From the NCBI GenBank assembly GCA_946406115.1, contig OX291544.1:21407521-21471520 (forward strand): a stretch of 64,000 nt of DNA, read 5' to 3'. Position 1 is the stretch's first letter; the number at the start of each line of letters is the position of its first letter. Source of the DNA: Apoda limacodes. Its lineage: Eukaryota > Arthropoda > Insecta > Lepidoptera > Limacodidae. Below, piece by piece: positions 32,078 to 44,800 of the stretch. The position numbers were made by a program, and so were the translations under genes. Below the pieces are notes generated by a model. It saw only the letters and a list, made by a program, of their open reading frames with translations, was not told where the DNA came from and did not search any database.

Positions 32078-33944
32078 GCGAGTGGTATCACAACTTATTC
32101 GTTAACTGATATTCGCTAGTGTACGACGGCCCTAAGTAACAGAAGCATTTTGTTCCACGCAAACTAAGTTTGATTGCAAACCTCTCTATAACATTTGTGA
32201 GTATTGTTTGAAACTCAATGGTAAATTAGAACTAAGTTTTGAGTAATAAGCGTCGGGAATTTCCGGACAAATTGTTTCTCACGAATACAGTAAATGGACC
32301 AAAACTGTAAGTAGAATTTGGTCTGTCTTAATAAACCAAATTGATCATTGTAAAATCATTGATTCAATGTAGGTATTTATTAATACCAATTGCAAGCATC
32401 ACAAAATCAAATCACATTTTGCTAATGATTAAGCTCAGATTCCTAAATAACCATTTAAATTGCCATAACAGTTCATTATGTATTAAGGGCGTTAAGGAGA
32501 ATATTACTAACGAGAGGTTATTTAGAAGCCTAAGGCCGAAGGCCGAAGGCCGAAAGGCTTTAATGACTCGGATTTGTAATTTCCGTAGCGCACGTGTAAC
32601 ACTCAATATTTTTCATCACATTTGCAAGTAAATGAAAATATGAGGTGAAAAACTTACATATTTAAAAATTTACTTTACAATTTTTGAAAAAAACAAAAAA
32701 AGTTTTTCAAGTTACCTTAATGTGGAAATATTTATCGTCAGAAGCTTCGTTAAATTTTTTTTCTACATTTTCTCTCGTAACTACCTATCCTCGATTTTTA
32801 CTCACATATAGCTTGATGACTTCCTTTTTAAAAATCCTGTACTGTACTGTTCCTGTACTGTACTGTTCAATATTGATGGAATTTTTGGACTTGAGAGTGC
32901 TCTTCAACATACAGTAAATTGCCCATAGGGAGGACGGTTTGTATTTTCGGCAATTTCCCGAAAGTGAGCCAATAGGACATTCTCTAAAAACGTTTTCGTT
33001 TTCTTCTTGTTTCTCCAGGTAATAAAACTGACGTATGCGTTAAGTATCTACTTGTCTTTAGGCTCCGATGGTAAAAATTTGGTGGTGGTTCATTATTTCT
33101 TAATTATTAATAATATCTGGCGGTGTCGCATTTATATTAAACTCATCTGACGACGAAGACATGTTTTATTTCTTTTGTAAGTTATATATAAAAAAACTCA
33201 TCAAAATAAAAACGGTGGCAACAGAAGTGTAGCTATCTAGCGATATCTAGAGAATTTATGAATTAAAAAGTTTTGGCTGAAGTTAAGACTTTTTGTACGC
33301 TAGTGTCGTTATAAGTTCACACCACTTTATTATAGCAAATGTAGTTTTGATTTTTGACCACAGGGTCAGAAAAAATTGTTGCACTTTAATTTCTCGCTTG
33401 GCGCATAGTTTATATCTTAAACTACAGATTGCAGTTTTGTACATACTTGATAGAACATTGAGATAATATAGATAAAACGGTACGTATAGCCCACGTACTG
33501 TTTTATCGTACAAATAGAGCGTGCGCGGTGCCGGTGCGTTCAATTACAAAATAAAACATATGGTCCGTGGGAAAAACCCCCGCTTTGCCTTGAGAAAAAA
33601 ATTTATAAAGAAAAAGCAATTAAGATCTTAGCACCCACTTTACTTGCCCGTAATGACAGTGTTTACGAGTAAGTATGATGAAAATAATATAAGATATCAA
33701 ATAACAATTTTTCCAACATCCAATAAATAATAAGCAAATTCCTGCGACTTCATCAACGCGGACTTTAACTGTTTAAGAGGCTATACTACCATCATCCTTT
33801 TTTTTTGGCAAAGATTCCTCCGGATCCGCCAAGCAGATCCGACCTAAATTTAATGCCTGTGTTCTTCGGGAAATGGTTCAGACTTTGAAAAAGGTGAAAA
33901 CACGAATAATGAACTTTTGTTGCATAGAAAGAAATCTTAAACTA
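32078..33944. other. no gene seen; two tiny tandem repeats
   Basis: A 7-bp repeat (ggccgaa, about 3 units) lies at 32533-32556. A 16-bp unit 'cctgtactgtactgtt' is present twice at 32836-32867. Open frames here are short and AT-biased. I see no exon signal. Confidence 0.5.
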
Positions 33945-34100
33945 ACCTTATAATAGCGCCATCTAGCTATTATTAAGAAAAACAGTTACACATTTTGGAT
34001 GAGTGATCGCATAGCGGCACACTTTTTCTTTTGTTCGCGTTCGTAAATTACATAAATGGTGATACGGAACCTACGATGCGCTCGAACTTGATTTTAATAA
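33945..34100 (-). repeat. 5S-containing GGTTCCG-family element, deleted fragment
   Basis: 'gcgccatctagctattatta' and 'aacagttacacattt' jump straight to 'ttggatgagtgatcgc' and 'agcggcacactttttc'. The box A half of the 5S-like segment is thus deleted relative to the copy at 19.46 kb. 'gatacggaacctacgatgcg' marks the outer end. Confidence 0.7.
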
Positions 34101-34899
34101 CAGTTATGCAAATTTACTTTTATTACCTTGCCTTAGCTATAGTTTTGCTGTAGAAACTGCGCATTTACGTCATCTAAACCATATTTTAGCCTTTACGCTT
34201 TAGGTTTTACCCACAAAAATATCGGAACTCCCAAATAAATATTCAATCCTCTATTATGCCCTCTGGTAGGTACTACTACATATTATTCTGTGTCTCTGAG
34301 GTATGAGTTTTTAAAAGCGGTGAAAAAGTCAATCTAAATTTTTAAACTTAACGCCAAATTTCATTTTTTATGCATTTACTCGTAGCTTCATATGACCCCC
34401 GTTTTACCGCCTAAGGGAATGTATTTTACAAAAATCTTTCTTAGAGCTTAGCCTACGTTGTTAAAGTCACTTAGTGGAAGTTTCGTTGATATATAAATCA
34501 GTCAGCCAGTTTACAATATTATATAGGTATATAGATTATGACGTATATGATATATCACATACGTCATATATAAATATAAGTATATAAGTATATGACGCAC
34601 AACAAATCAACAAATAAAACATTTAAAATCAACAAACTTTTTTAGCTAACCATATAGTAGCTTTTAAATTTTTCCACTTTCCTTCTTTCTTTCTATTCTG
34701 CCAGTTTTCCGGGAATCATTAGTAGGTACAGACAGTCAGAGACAAAACATAAATTTCATATCATCGCGTTTACAACAAATAAATCTGAAATCTTAGAAAA
34801 TCTATAGGTATTTACAAAACAATTCTATTAAAAGAAAGCGTTGACATGTTTTGCCTTGTCGTCTGTACTGCCTCAATTCTGCGAAGTCAAAATTTTAAA
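34101..34899. other. no gene; near-perfect palindrome at 34537-34568
   Basis: 'tatgacgtatatgatat' faces its near reverse complement ending 'catacgtcata'. The remainder is AT-rich without recognised content. Confidence 0.5.
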
Positions 34900-34972
34900 C
34901 ACCTTTTTTTTATACCACTAAAATGGCAAACAAGCTTACGGTCTGCCTGGTGGTAAGCGGTCACCGTAGCCT
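34900..34972 (-). mobile_element. 3' tail of jockey/CR1-type LINE, minus orientation
   Basis: Poly(T), 'taccactaaaatggcaaaca', 'ttacggtctgcctggtgg' and 'taagcggtcaccgtagccta'. Only the last 70 bp or so are present. Confidence 0.8.
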
Positions 34973-35339
34973 ACGTGATCGGATCGTTTACATGACAACT
35001 AATACAATATGAAAAAGGTTCTGTTTGTCCGTCTGTAACAAATTCTTAGGTTCACACGACAATACAACGGAGAAAATGTTTTCTGTTTGTAATTCACTTA
35101 ATATATTTTTGCTGTCTTAAGCTCAATAGGAAGTAAGCAGTTTTTTATAAGTATGTAATTATAAAATATGATACTGAGTATAAAAATCAGTAAAAGTAAA
35201 ATTTTGCTCCGATTATAATTACCTAATATATAAAAGTGCACTTTTGTCGTACAAGTACTTTTTATCGAGCGTAAACGCTCCATATGGCTCCATACAAATC
35301 ATCATCAGTGTCATCGTCTCTATCACGTTGAGTAAAACG
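34973..35339. other. no feature recognised
   Basis: AT-rich sequence between LINE tails. Confidence 0.4.
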
Positions 35340-35545
35340 AAATACTCAAATGCACGCTCCAAAGCGCCACGGATCATATTCTCGAAGGCGAAGCATGGTA
35401 CACCCTCCAGCCCGATGGACCGACGGCCTTAAAAGGGTGGCCGGTGGTTTGATGCGGAAGGCAGAAGACCTGGAGAAAAGGTACGCCATGGAAGAGGTTA
35501 ATGTTCAGCAGTAAACCAAAATAAGCTGATGATAATGAGTACCAA
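35340..35545 (+). pseudogene. RTE-type LINE 3' end, second subfamily
   Basis: The translation across frames gives a degenerate '..RRPARWTDGL(K)RVAGGLMRKAEDLEKRY..EEVNVQQ' ending in a stop. This is the basic 'RWTDDL..VAG..W.R.A.DR..W...EE.YVQQW' tail of RTE polyproteins. The final 'ccatggaagaggttaatgtt' with 'cagcagtaa' and the A/T/G-rich simple tail mark the 3' end. It diverges from the tails at 13.85 and 29.35 kb. Confidence 0.7.
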
Positions 35546-35674
35546 ACTAACCTGTTCTCAGTAACGTTCCTGCTATTTAGAATACGGTATGTTACTCAAA
35601 TCGATTTAGCAGTACTTCTAAGAAATGCGGATGAAAGGTTTTCTATGTCATTCCTCAAGATGCAGGCTATATGT

Positions 35675-35796
35675 ATACTTCTCAGAATTTTATTAGGATC
35701 AGTTTAACGGCTCAGCCGGAAAATGACATAACTGAAAGACGGGCAGATAGATAGAGGTACTTAAATTACTATCGTATTTATAATATTAGTATGGAT
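35675..35796 (-). mobile_element. Helitron-like element, partial, minus orientation
   Basis: 'gaaagacgggcagatagata' followed by 'atcgtatttataatattagt' and 'atgga' is the reversed 5' end of a small Helitron. The 3' (CTAG) end is not seen. Confidence 0.5.
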
Positions 35797-36231
35797 TAAT
35801 AAAAATAATGATTGACAAAAAAAAAAATAACCTACGTACATGGATTGATTCTGAAATAATTTTAATTAAAACTTTTATAACATGGAACCTTTGCTACGTG
35901 AGTAGAATTTTTTCAATTTCACAGTACAAAACACACAGAAAAGCAAGCAGAATATCAACGAAATTGTAAAAGGTTTCGGTTCTGTGAGTCGACATTCCTT
36001 TGACATTACGGACTCATGCACTCGGGGTATGTAATCGGTACAAGCGTTCCTTCTCGCAATCCAGTCCACACTCCACTACTGTTGATTGCGAGCCACTAGC
36101 CACCCACTATCTACATGATCTGTATCCACCTCTTTACCTCCACCTCGAAAATTAGAAGAGCGCTTTAGATTCCTAAACGCTAACTTCATAGTAATTTAAT
36201 TCAAAATTAAATAAGTAAAATGCATTATAAT
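35797..36231. other. no feature recognised
   Basis: No exon or repeat signature was recognised. Confidence 0.4.
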
Positions 36232-36352
36232 TTGTAGGGTTCCGTAGTTGACCTACAAATCCCTTTAGTTTCGTCATGGCGGTCCGTCCGTCCAATAGTA
36301 TGTTCCAATTTTTGTAGGGTTCCGTAGCCCAATTGTAGAAATCAGAACCCTT
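36232..36352 (-). repeat. GGTTCCG-family repeat, two ends in tandem
   Basis: 'ttgtagggttccgtagttga' (36232) and 'ttgtagggttccgtagccca' (36313) are two successive copies of the same terminus about 81 bp apart. The first is followed by 'tggcggtccgtccgtcc'. Confidence 0.65.
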
Positions 36353-36377
36353 AAAAATTCGTCATGTAATTTTTTTT

Positions 36378-36605
36378 AACATTACACACAGCGCCCTCTA
36401 GACCCAAAGTAAGCAAAGCTTGTGTTATGGATATCAGACTACGGAAACAAATATGTATATGTATATATATATATATATTACTTTCTTTTGTTGTTAATAC
36501 ATAAATACACCCAGACTCTAGACAAACACAAATTTTTATCACACAAATGTTTGTCCAGTGCGGGAATCTAACACAGCACAGCAGTCGGCCACACTACCAA
36601 CTAGG
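36378..36605 (-). mobile_element. tRNA-derived SINE, minus orientation
   Basis: 'acattacacacagcgccctc' and 'caaagtaagcaaagcttgtg' are the reversed body and tail. A (TA)n run is in the middle. 'gtgcgggaatctaac' (36559-36573) is a reversed B box, and 'ggccacactaccaactaggt' is the reversed head with the A box. Confidence 0.75.
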
Positions 36606-36867
36606 TAAGTTACACATCTTAAATAATTTAATAAGAAGTAAGTCAGAACTGTGCAGGGAATTGAATCTCAGAATTAGATTTTAATATTCAAAGCCTATTT
36701 CGCCACACATATTTAATTTTGACTGATTCAATTCCAACCAACAACATGTCTTAGCTTTGCTGTATTAAATCCACCTACGTATACTTTCAATTGTCTTGTT
36801 ACACTCGAGAGGTTAATTAGGTAAATTAAGTAGCATATTTACCTTAATCACATGAAATATTGAAGTA

Positions 36868-38125
36868 GTGTTCTGAATGTAAACGCCTTGAGCGAGATAT
36901 CAAGAGAGTAATTTAGTAATTGAAACATGAACAATTTCAAATTTAATGTAGTTAAAATTAAGGTTACAGTATGCTGCTATAAATGCATTTAGCAACTATG
37001 TTATGCAACGAACGAAAATTTTATCTGAAATATTTTAATTAATTAAATGAATACCATATTTACCTTAATTATATGAAATATTGAAGTAGTGTTAAGGCAT
37101 AAACTGTACAAATAAAAATAACATTTAGTAATAAGGTACACGGTTTAATTCAAAACACTGACACATTATACAATTTAAACTCATTGTTTATATTTTGTTT
37201 GTATCTCCAAAAATTATAGATCACAAAGTTTGTAAGTTTACGTTATAGTTTCTTTAATTACCAATATGGCAGGCAAAGGACTTAGGCCATACATCCTCTA
37301 TATATTCGACTCGATTATACCACTCGATACTCGTTTTTTTTTGTTTTTGATACATAAAAATGCAAGGGACATGGGTATACTGCCAATTTACAAAAGTTGA
37401 TTTCAGATCTTATTTTTTTTTATTGTAGTTAATCGGTCGCAAAATGATTTTAATTTTTTTTTAAGTAGTTCTAGTATAGACAATAGCATTTTACCCCTTA
37501 TCAGTAGTTTTTTTTATTAGAAAACCGTTATACGAACATAATTTTATACTCTAAATTAAATGTATTAACCACATTAATTGTTTTTTTTTTTGTACTGTTT
37601 CGTAGTTTTGACGACAAACACTAGATCCTCACTGATAATCAGTGCTGTGGCTTCATGCTGCTGCTTTAAGCTCAGTGAAGTCCTTTGTGGCTTGGCGTAA
37701 CAAATACGTGGTTATTTAGATAAGAAAATAGGTATGTACTTGTGTTGCGCTTATTGCCGATTCTTTTTTTCTTTTTTTATTCTGAATGTAGATGCTTTGA
37801 GCGAGATATCAAAAGAGTAATTTAATGGTTGTAACATTAAGAACAATCTCAATTTGAATAAAGGTTGCAGTATGCTATAAATGCATTTAGCAGATATGTT
37901 ATGCAATGAACTAAAATTTCATGTAAAATATTTTAATTAGGTGAATTTACATAGTGAAGTATTCTGAATGTTAAAGCCTTGAGCGAGATTTCAAGAGAGT
38001 AATTTAGTAGTTGAAACATCAAGAAAAATCTAAATTTCAATGTAGTTAAAATTAGGCTGTAATGCTTTTAGCAGGCATTTTATGCAACGAACGAACATTT
38101 TATGCGAAATATTTTACACGATAGG
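36868..38125. repeat. tandem repeat of about 0.2 kb, three copies, one interrupted
   Basis: Units carry in order 'ttctgaatg', 'cttgagcgagat', 'agagagtaattta', 'atgcatttagca' and 'tatgcaacgaacgaa'. Units begin at 36871, 37780 and 37962. The first unit is followed at 37091 by the start of another, which breaks off. About 686 bp of unrelated DNA (37094-37779) follow before the pattern resumes. The inserted stretch has T-rich ends and no coding capacity. Confidence 0.7.
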
Positions 38126-38591
38126 TAACTAGGTGAAGTATTTACCTCATCTCTATTGACATCTGCAAATATGCTTTTGAAATCTGAAAAGAATTTATAC
38201 AATGAGATTCTCTTTTAGTATGCACAATACAGTCACAGTTTTGTAAAAGGAAATAAGACAATAAGCATGTATTACAATTTAATAAAAGAAATATAGCGAT
38301 GTTGTACATATTCTAAAATAAATTACTATTACATAATGAAGTTTATCCTTTCTATCCTAGCCAATTGGTTTTGGATGTGAAGGCTATACGTTTAATACTA
38401 TTAAGTAACTAACACTAGTGGCATTAATTATAGACACTTTTATTATCACTCATATTTTTCATATCGATTTTGCATATATTTGTTGATTTTTCGGTATGTT
38501 AAAAATATTATTTACTCTAATAAATTAATATTTTCATTATATATTTATATATATATATCGTTAGAACTGAACAAAATTACATTCGGTGTCG
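38126..38591. other. no feature recognised
   Basis: AT-rich sequence with a short (TA)n run at 38540-38557. Confidence 0.4.
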
Positions 38592-38755
38592 CCAATATGG
38601 AGTATGGAGTTCTTCAAGAAAGAAGTTATTAGATTTCTGAAGGGTCGGCAACGCGTAAGAGATACCCCTGGTGTTGCAAGCGTCCATAGGCTACGGTGAC
38701 CGCTTACCATCAGGCGGACCGTAAGCTTGTTTGCTACCTTAGTGGTAAAAAAAAA
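38592..38755 (+). mobile_element. 3' tail of jockey/CR1-type LINE, plus orientation
   Basis: 'atggagttcttcaagaaaga' with 'agttattagatttctgaagg' encodes MEFFKKEVIRFLKGRQ, the end of the LINE protein. 'ctggtgttgcaagcgtccat', 'ggctacggtgaccgcttac' and a poly(A) tail follow. Confidence 0.9.
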
Positions 38756-40117
38756 AAAATCGTATATAAAAGAAAACAAAAATTGCATTGTATTTTAACA
38801 GGTAGGTTTATTTTAATATAATTTTCAAAATTATGTCAAATCAGAGGCATTATATTGCAAAACTAGCTTAAAGATGTTTTTTATTTCGATTTTAATTAAA
38901 AAATAAAAAAATCAAAAAGTGTATACAATAAATGCCACTACTGTATATCTTCAAGATATCTCGGTAGATAAGGACAGAATATCGCAAGATACTTGAGTAT
39001 TTGAGTAAACAGTACTTTTGCGAGTCGAGTAAATGAAGGTTTACTTGCTTGCTATTGTAATGATTATAGGAGTTCCATTCAGCTTGCGATAGCGTTAAGC
39101 GTTCTGTTGGTCGAAGTGTTTGCGGAATCCTGTACACTTTTCTTTTTTCTACAAAAGTCTGGAGTGATTGGTAACATTGATATAAATTAAAAACAGATTA
39201 AAACCAATACAAGTGAAAAAAACCCTAATCACCTTTTGAGTATACCTACTAAAAAGTAAAAAAAAAATAGTATAATTCCATACAAACATAGTCGAGGGCT
39301 TCAACAGGTATTTTATTATTACAGTCTGTTGTTGGAAAAATGTTTTTAATAGAACTTTAGCCTCTTCGCTTAGTTAATTGTACATCAAAAAAATAACTTA
39401 ATTATTAAAGGAAGTTTATTTAATAAGTTACCCGGACGAGAGACTAATTGCTCAACACTTGCACTCGGGTGGTTTTTTTTTAACAAAAATATTCAATATT
39501 GTTGTTTGAAACTTTCGTTATTATTTATTTTGTTGATTATTTTATTATTTTAATTATATTTAACTTAAAATGAGTATTTTGTTAGATAATTATATTATAC
39601 TTAGTACAGAAATCACACTTTGTATGCATCGATATTCTAAATGGTCTTGAGTCAGGTCTAAGTTCTGAAAAAAGTGTTTAATTGTTAAGAATAACAATTG
39701 ATATTCAAAATATCTTAAATTAAAATAATGCAGGCTATAAAAAGCTTAAACTTTTCGTTAAGTATCATCATTCGTAAAACGTTATTTAAACTGTGTAGTG
39801 CTTTTGCAAAACTACTTGGAATTCTCAAAGAGGTCCTCTATTCAATTTGAATATCAGAATTAACGAGAAAACCAAAACTTTAATGAATTCCTCATTCACC
39901 TTTTAGTGGGACAGTGTTCAGAAGAGAGGTTACAATTCTGCTAGTAGACAATTTATTAGTTTATCCTCTTAAGTTAATTACTTTTTGTGTGTAGTTTCTG
40001 TGATTTATTTTCTTAGTATACCTTGGTAATGTTAAACAAACTGGTTCTGTGAATAACAAAGCTTACAGACATGTAATTTTAGAAATATAATTTTGTCGAG
40101 CAAGATTTCCACGGAGA
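38756..40117. other. no feature recognised
   Basis: An open frame on the minus strand (39137-38892, 81 codons) has no domain character. Confidence 0.4.
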
Positions 40118-40335
40118 AAGCATTTTTTTTTCAAGCTTACAGTCCGCCTCATGGTCAGCAGTTACCGTAGCCTATGCACGCTTGCAACACCAGGGGTATC
40201 ACTCGCGCGTTGCCAACCCTTCAAATATCTAATAACTTCTTTCTTGAAGAACCCCATACTGTAGTCCTTAGAGAAAACCTTGGCAGGGAGCTGATTCCAC
40301 ACCCCGAGCATTCGCGAAGGAAAAGAAGTGCTTGT
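40118..40335 (-). mobile_element. 3' tail of jockey/CR1-type LINE, minus orientation
   Basis: 'caccaggggtatcactcgcg', 'taataacttctttcttgaag' and 'ttggcagggagctgattcc' are all present. The poly(T)/'accactaaggtgg' start is partly lost. Confidence 0.85.
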
Positions 40336-41770
40336 TTTTGGACGCCTGATAAGGATTACAAGAGAACTACTTGTCTGAAACTAGGAATTCGTTATACTTA
40401 GATCTACCTGTAATAACTCCTTCTAAGCAAATAATACGTATCGAATCCCTAAGTCATTCTGTGAAATCTGCGACTTATTCGACAAAATCATATAGGTAGT
40501 CGAAAGCGAAACACGCGTTGACACTTTCGACTGACATGGGATACAAACGTAAAACGTAGATGACCTTTTTATTTATAGAATTCTGTAAACACAGTATATT
40601 ATTGTATGTATAGTAAATTGTAAAATTTACAAATGGTAAGCTCATCTCAAAGAGATTTTTTCCAGCAAACTAACTGAAGTCATTATGCAATAAATATTCC
40701 AAGTGTTAATTGAAATATATTGATTAGATAAATAACCACTAATTTGATGAGAAGAAATGCAAACACATACATAGAAACATACATACATATATACATCGTA
40801 ATAATAATTAAAATAAATAGGCATTAATTATATAGAAATATATATGATACTTCTGCTGAGGTATAGATAGATGTTCTTTAAAGGGTTGAAAGCCTTTCTA
40901 TTTCAGTCGAATCGAAACTCAAGTCGAACGACTGGTTCTAAATATTGTTTACATACTTGACATTACCAGTTGCCCTTTAGAAAACGCCCTTTAAAGGTCG
41001 AAGTTCGATCCTTTATTGATACACACAATTTTGACAATTTGTTAATTGACAAAAAATTACCATTCTATAATTTGGACCCTTTTGATTATGGTGATGTAAA
41101 AGCTTTTATTATATTATTATGATCCCCTGTTGTCGTATTGCAGTTGTTTTAAGGTACGAGTACACTGCACATCACAAAGTACACAAAACTTCGACTTCCT
41201 TTGTGGAGCGCAATGTATGTTCAAGTATGTATCAACATTAAAACAACCGCGGCACGGCAGAAGCAAAGTTCAAACTTTTCCTGAGACTTTAGTTTTGTAC
41301 TGACTTAATCGAACGCTTATAAAAACTTTATTATGCATGAAAGACCAGATATAAACTTATAAAAAAAATTACTTAATACGCTGTTAAAATTTTATCATAA
41401 ACTTAATTTGGCGCTCGAACTTGCCGCAACCTCTCTGAAAATGCGGTTGGATAGTTGTGTCAATATTTTTAATTGAAGCTTATTAACGGTTAGTTTATTT
41501 CCGATTTTTATTTTAACAGCGCCTTAAATTATGTTATACTCTGTGTTTCTCTCTGTACCGCTAGACTTATTTGCCTTTGTGCTAAGTACAAAGTTCAAGA
41601 TCTACGATTATCAAAAGCGAGGGTAGTACTTTTGACAATTCGTAAATATTAACTTTAGCTTCTAAGGATTTAGAAATACAATATAATTACAATAAATATA
41701 TTCTAAGATCTATCCACGACGTATACATTATTCATATATGTTATTTATTTATTTTAAATGCTTGACGGTA

Positions 41771-41809
<39 letters not shown>

Positions 41810-44800
41810 CTTCTAAATAACCGTATCGACACACATACTATGTTTAATTTATTATTTCCTCTACCTAAAGGTTTTATCGAAGAAATCGCTTTAAAGCGCT
41901 AAGAAAGATTTTGAGAGAGAGACAAGATTTGTTTTCTCTATTTGTAAATATGTTTTTGTAAAATTATTATGGTGATGCAATAAATTATATTATTTTTATC
42001 ATAAGAGGTAGGTAACCTCTTCTGGAGATGAAAGCTAAATCGATATACCTACAATATTACATATTTATACAATTTACACAAAAACTTGCAATTACCCTAT
42101 TACACATACCGTGGTGTATGACTTAATTATGATACAACGAAAAATGTATATAAAAAGTTAAATTATTTGATCAATATCAAATTGTAGTTGATTTAAAATT
42201 TAAGTGCCACTAAGAAAATATAAGTGTTACTAACGAAATATAGGTTCTACTAACAATTTCTATCCATTAAAAGCAGGTATCAAATTAAAAAGCAATTTTA
42301 CACGCGTTGTGCTCTGTAAAAGCGCTGCTCGTTGAGTCGTATGCTAATGTGACAAACGTTAAAAGCATTTCAACTGAAAGGGAGCGTGTTTTAGGTTAGC
42401 AATATTGACAATATGTCGCTCTTATTGTTACGTACCAAAAAAGTAAAATAAAGCATTGATCGTGATACTGAGTCTATCTTTAGCACATATATTTCATTAC
42501 ACATTTATTTGTTACTCATAAAACACACTGAGAGAAACACTGCATGTTACGTTTTAAAACTAACAGTGCCACATTGGGACAGAGTCACTGCCAGCTTAAA
42601 ACTTTTAAAATAACAAAATAAATAGATTTAATTATTTATTCATTTGTGTTTGTATGTACGACCTCTCGGTAACATATAAGGAAGTAGAAAGACTAGTGAT
42701 CGCTATATCGCAGTCAATACTCCTTCACAATATTACTGAGCGGTAATAGGTATGGTGTAATGCCATAAACCTGCTGCAGAACCCATAATGTCTAAAATAA
42801 AAATGGAGAATAAACAACAAAAAAAAAGTTCTAATGGTTGTTACGCGTTTGCTTGGTAATGTAGGGGTTTTTCCTTTTTTGACATAATTAAAGGTATAAT
42901 TAAACATATACTACTATAATATGGCTAAATTACTATTTTAATCATTTTTTAATGTTTGGCTGAGTCCTCTGTATATTATTTCTATGGAAGTATTACATAC
43001 AGATACTTTAATGGTTATTTTTTATCAAAACTCATTGTTGTACATATGTATCTATTATAATTTCAAAAGAGAATGATACTCAATGTACATGTGATATAAT
43101 ACTACATATCTACAGATACATGTAGTATGTATAATTTTCATATATAGCTTCCTTGACTAATCCATAATTTTTTGGACATTTTTTTTTTAATATGACAGCA
43201 TAATCACGCTTTATTAAGTTTTATTAGTACTGTATTAAGACAAATTTTGGTTAAAGTTAGTATATAGAGAATGTCTTTTTGCATGTATGGGTCAAATCCA
43301 CAAGGTGGAAATTTTAGCTAAGGGCCGATTTTTCTTAGTGTAACCTTCGAATATTTTAATTAAACTACTACCTGTATATAGGTTTAAGTTAGTTTTATCA
43401 AGACCCTTCAATGTTCTCTATAAAATATTATAAACAAAAATGTTTTTTTTTTATAAAACTAATAAAAACATCACGGTGGGAACGCGTCCTACTACAAAAC
43501 TCACACAACACTTATCTTAAAATTAAATTGTCAATTTATTTTGATACATTTATATTTTATTGTCATAATTTCATTAATTATTTCAAGAAAATTTAAGTAA
43601 CTTATATTTTAATTTTTATTTGCGTCTGTTCGGTAGTTTCTAGGTCACGTCGTGAACTCACTCTATTTGATTAAAAAGTGTACTCCTTTTTTTATTTGTG
43701 TAGCTTGCAATCACGTGATAAACGCTTATGAATGAAGACAGCGTTCGATTGTGTAATGGTGGTTTTTAAAATAATTAAGGTAGTAAATTGATTTCATTTC
43801 ATTGTTTTGGAAACGTACTTCAATAGGGTTACAACATGAACGCCCGCGCCCCCATCTCATTGATTGAACAGTAAAAACAGGTAACTAGCCGTAAGTCCAT
43901 TAAAAAAGTACTGTTCACTTGAAGTGACTATGACGTGTTGGTGCCTAAAATGGTGGAAAACAATATAAGACTCCGGAACTTCATTTTGGGATAGGTCATT
44001 TCGAGAACGTAACGAGCGTTACCGTAATGAGTATTATTCTCCTGTGTTAATGGTTTTATTATTATTTTAATGTTTGCGTTTTGTTTTTGTGAATCTTTAT
44101 AAATAAATTTTCAAATAGATTTATTTTAGGAATTATTATAAGCTTAAGTTTTTCAAAATATCAAAAAATCTCTTACATAATTGCTGTAAGTTTTTTTTTT
44201 CGTTTTAAAATTTACATACAATTATGGACCCTGAAGAGGCAAAGTTTTTTTGAAATATATTTTATTCTTAAATTTAACATTCGCAAAATACAATTAGTAT
44301 TTCGCATATTTTAGAATTATTTAAGTTCTTTCATTTAGGAAACACTTTTGTAATACCTTAAACGCTTCAATCATTCAGTAAACGTTTCGTCATTAATGGG
44401 AACGCCACAAAAAATATAAGTAAAGAATTCCAGGTTCAATTAATTTCCTCTATTACAAGTAAAACAAATATTTTAATTATTCTTTTAATTTAAAAAATAA
44501 ATTAAATAACTAAGCTGAAACCATTGCAAATATAACCGCAGTATCATATTACAAATACAAGAAGTCTTTTAAAAAGTAAATTTAGTAAAAAGTAAAAAAG
44601 ACAATGAAGAGTGATACTTTAAATATTTTGTAATTGTTTTTTACAAGAATTTCTTTAAAATTGAATTTATCGTAAACATCTTCTATCTCTAAAAACTAAC
44701 TAACATTTTTCTCTGATATGTCAATAGCTAATGTGTAAAGCAGGAGCGCAAAAAATTTATATTTTAATGACTTAAAGTTATTTTAAGGAGCTAGGGTGTT

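Noticed and set aside
36868..38125. CRISPR-like array
   Set aside because: Units are about 0.2 kb, diverged, without short identical repeats and unique spacers, and the DNA is eukaryotic.
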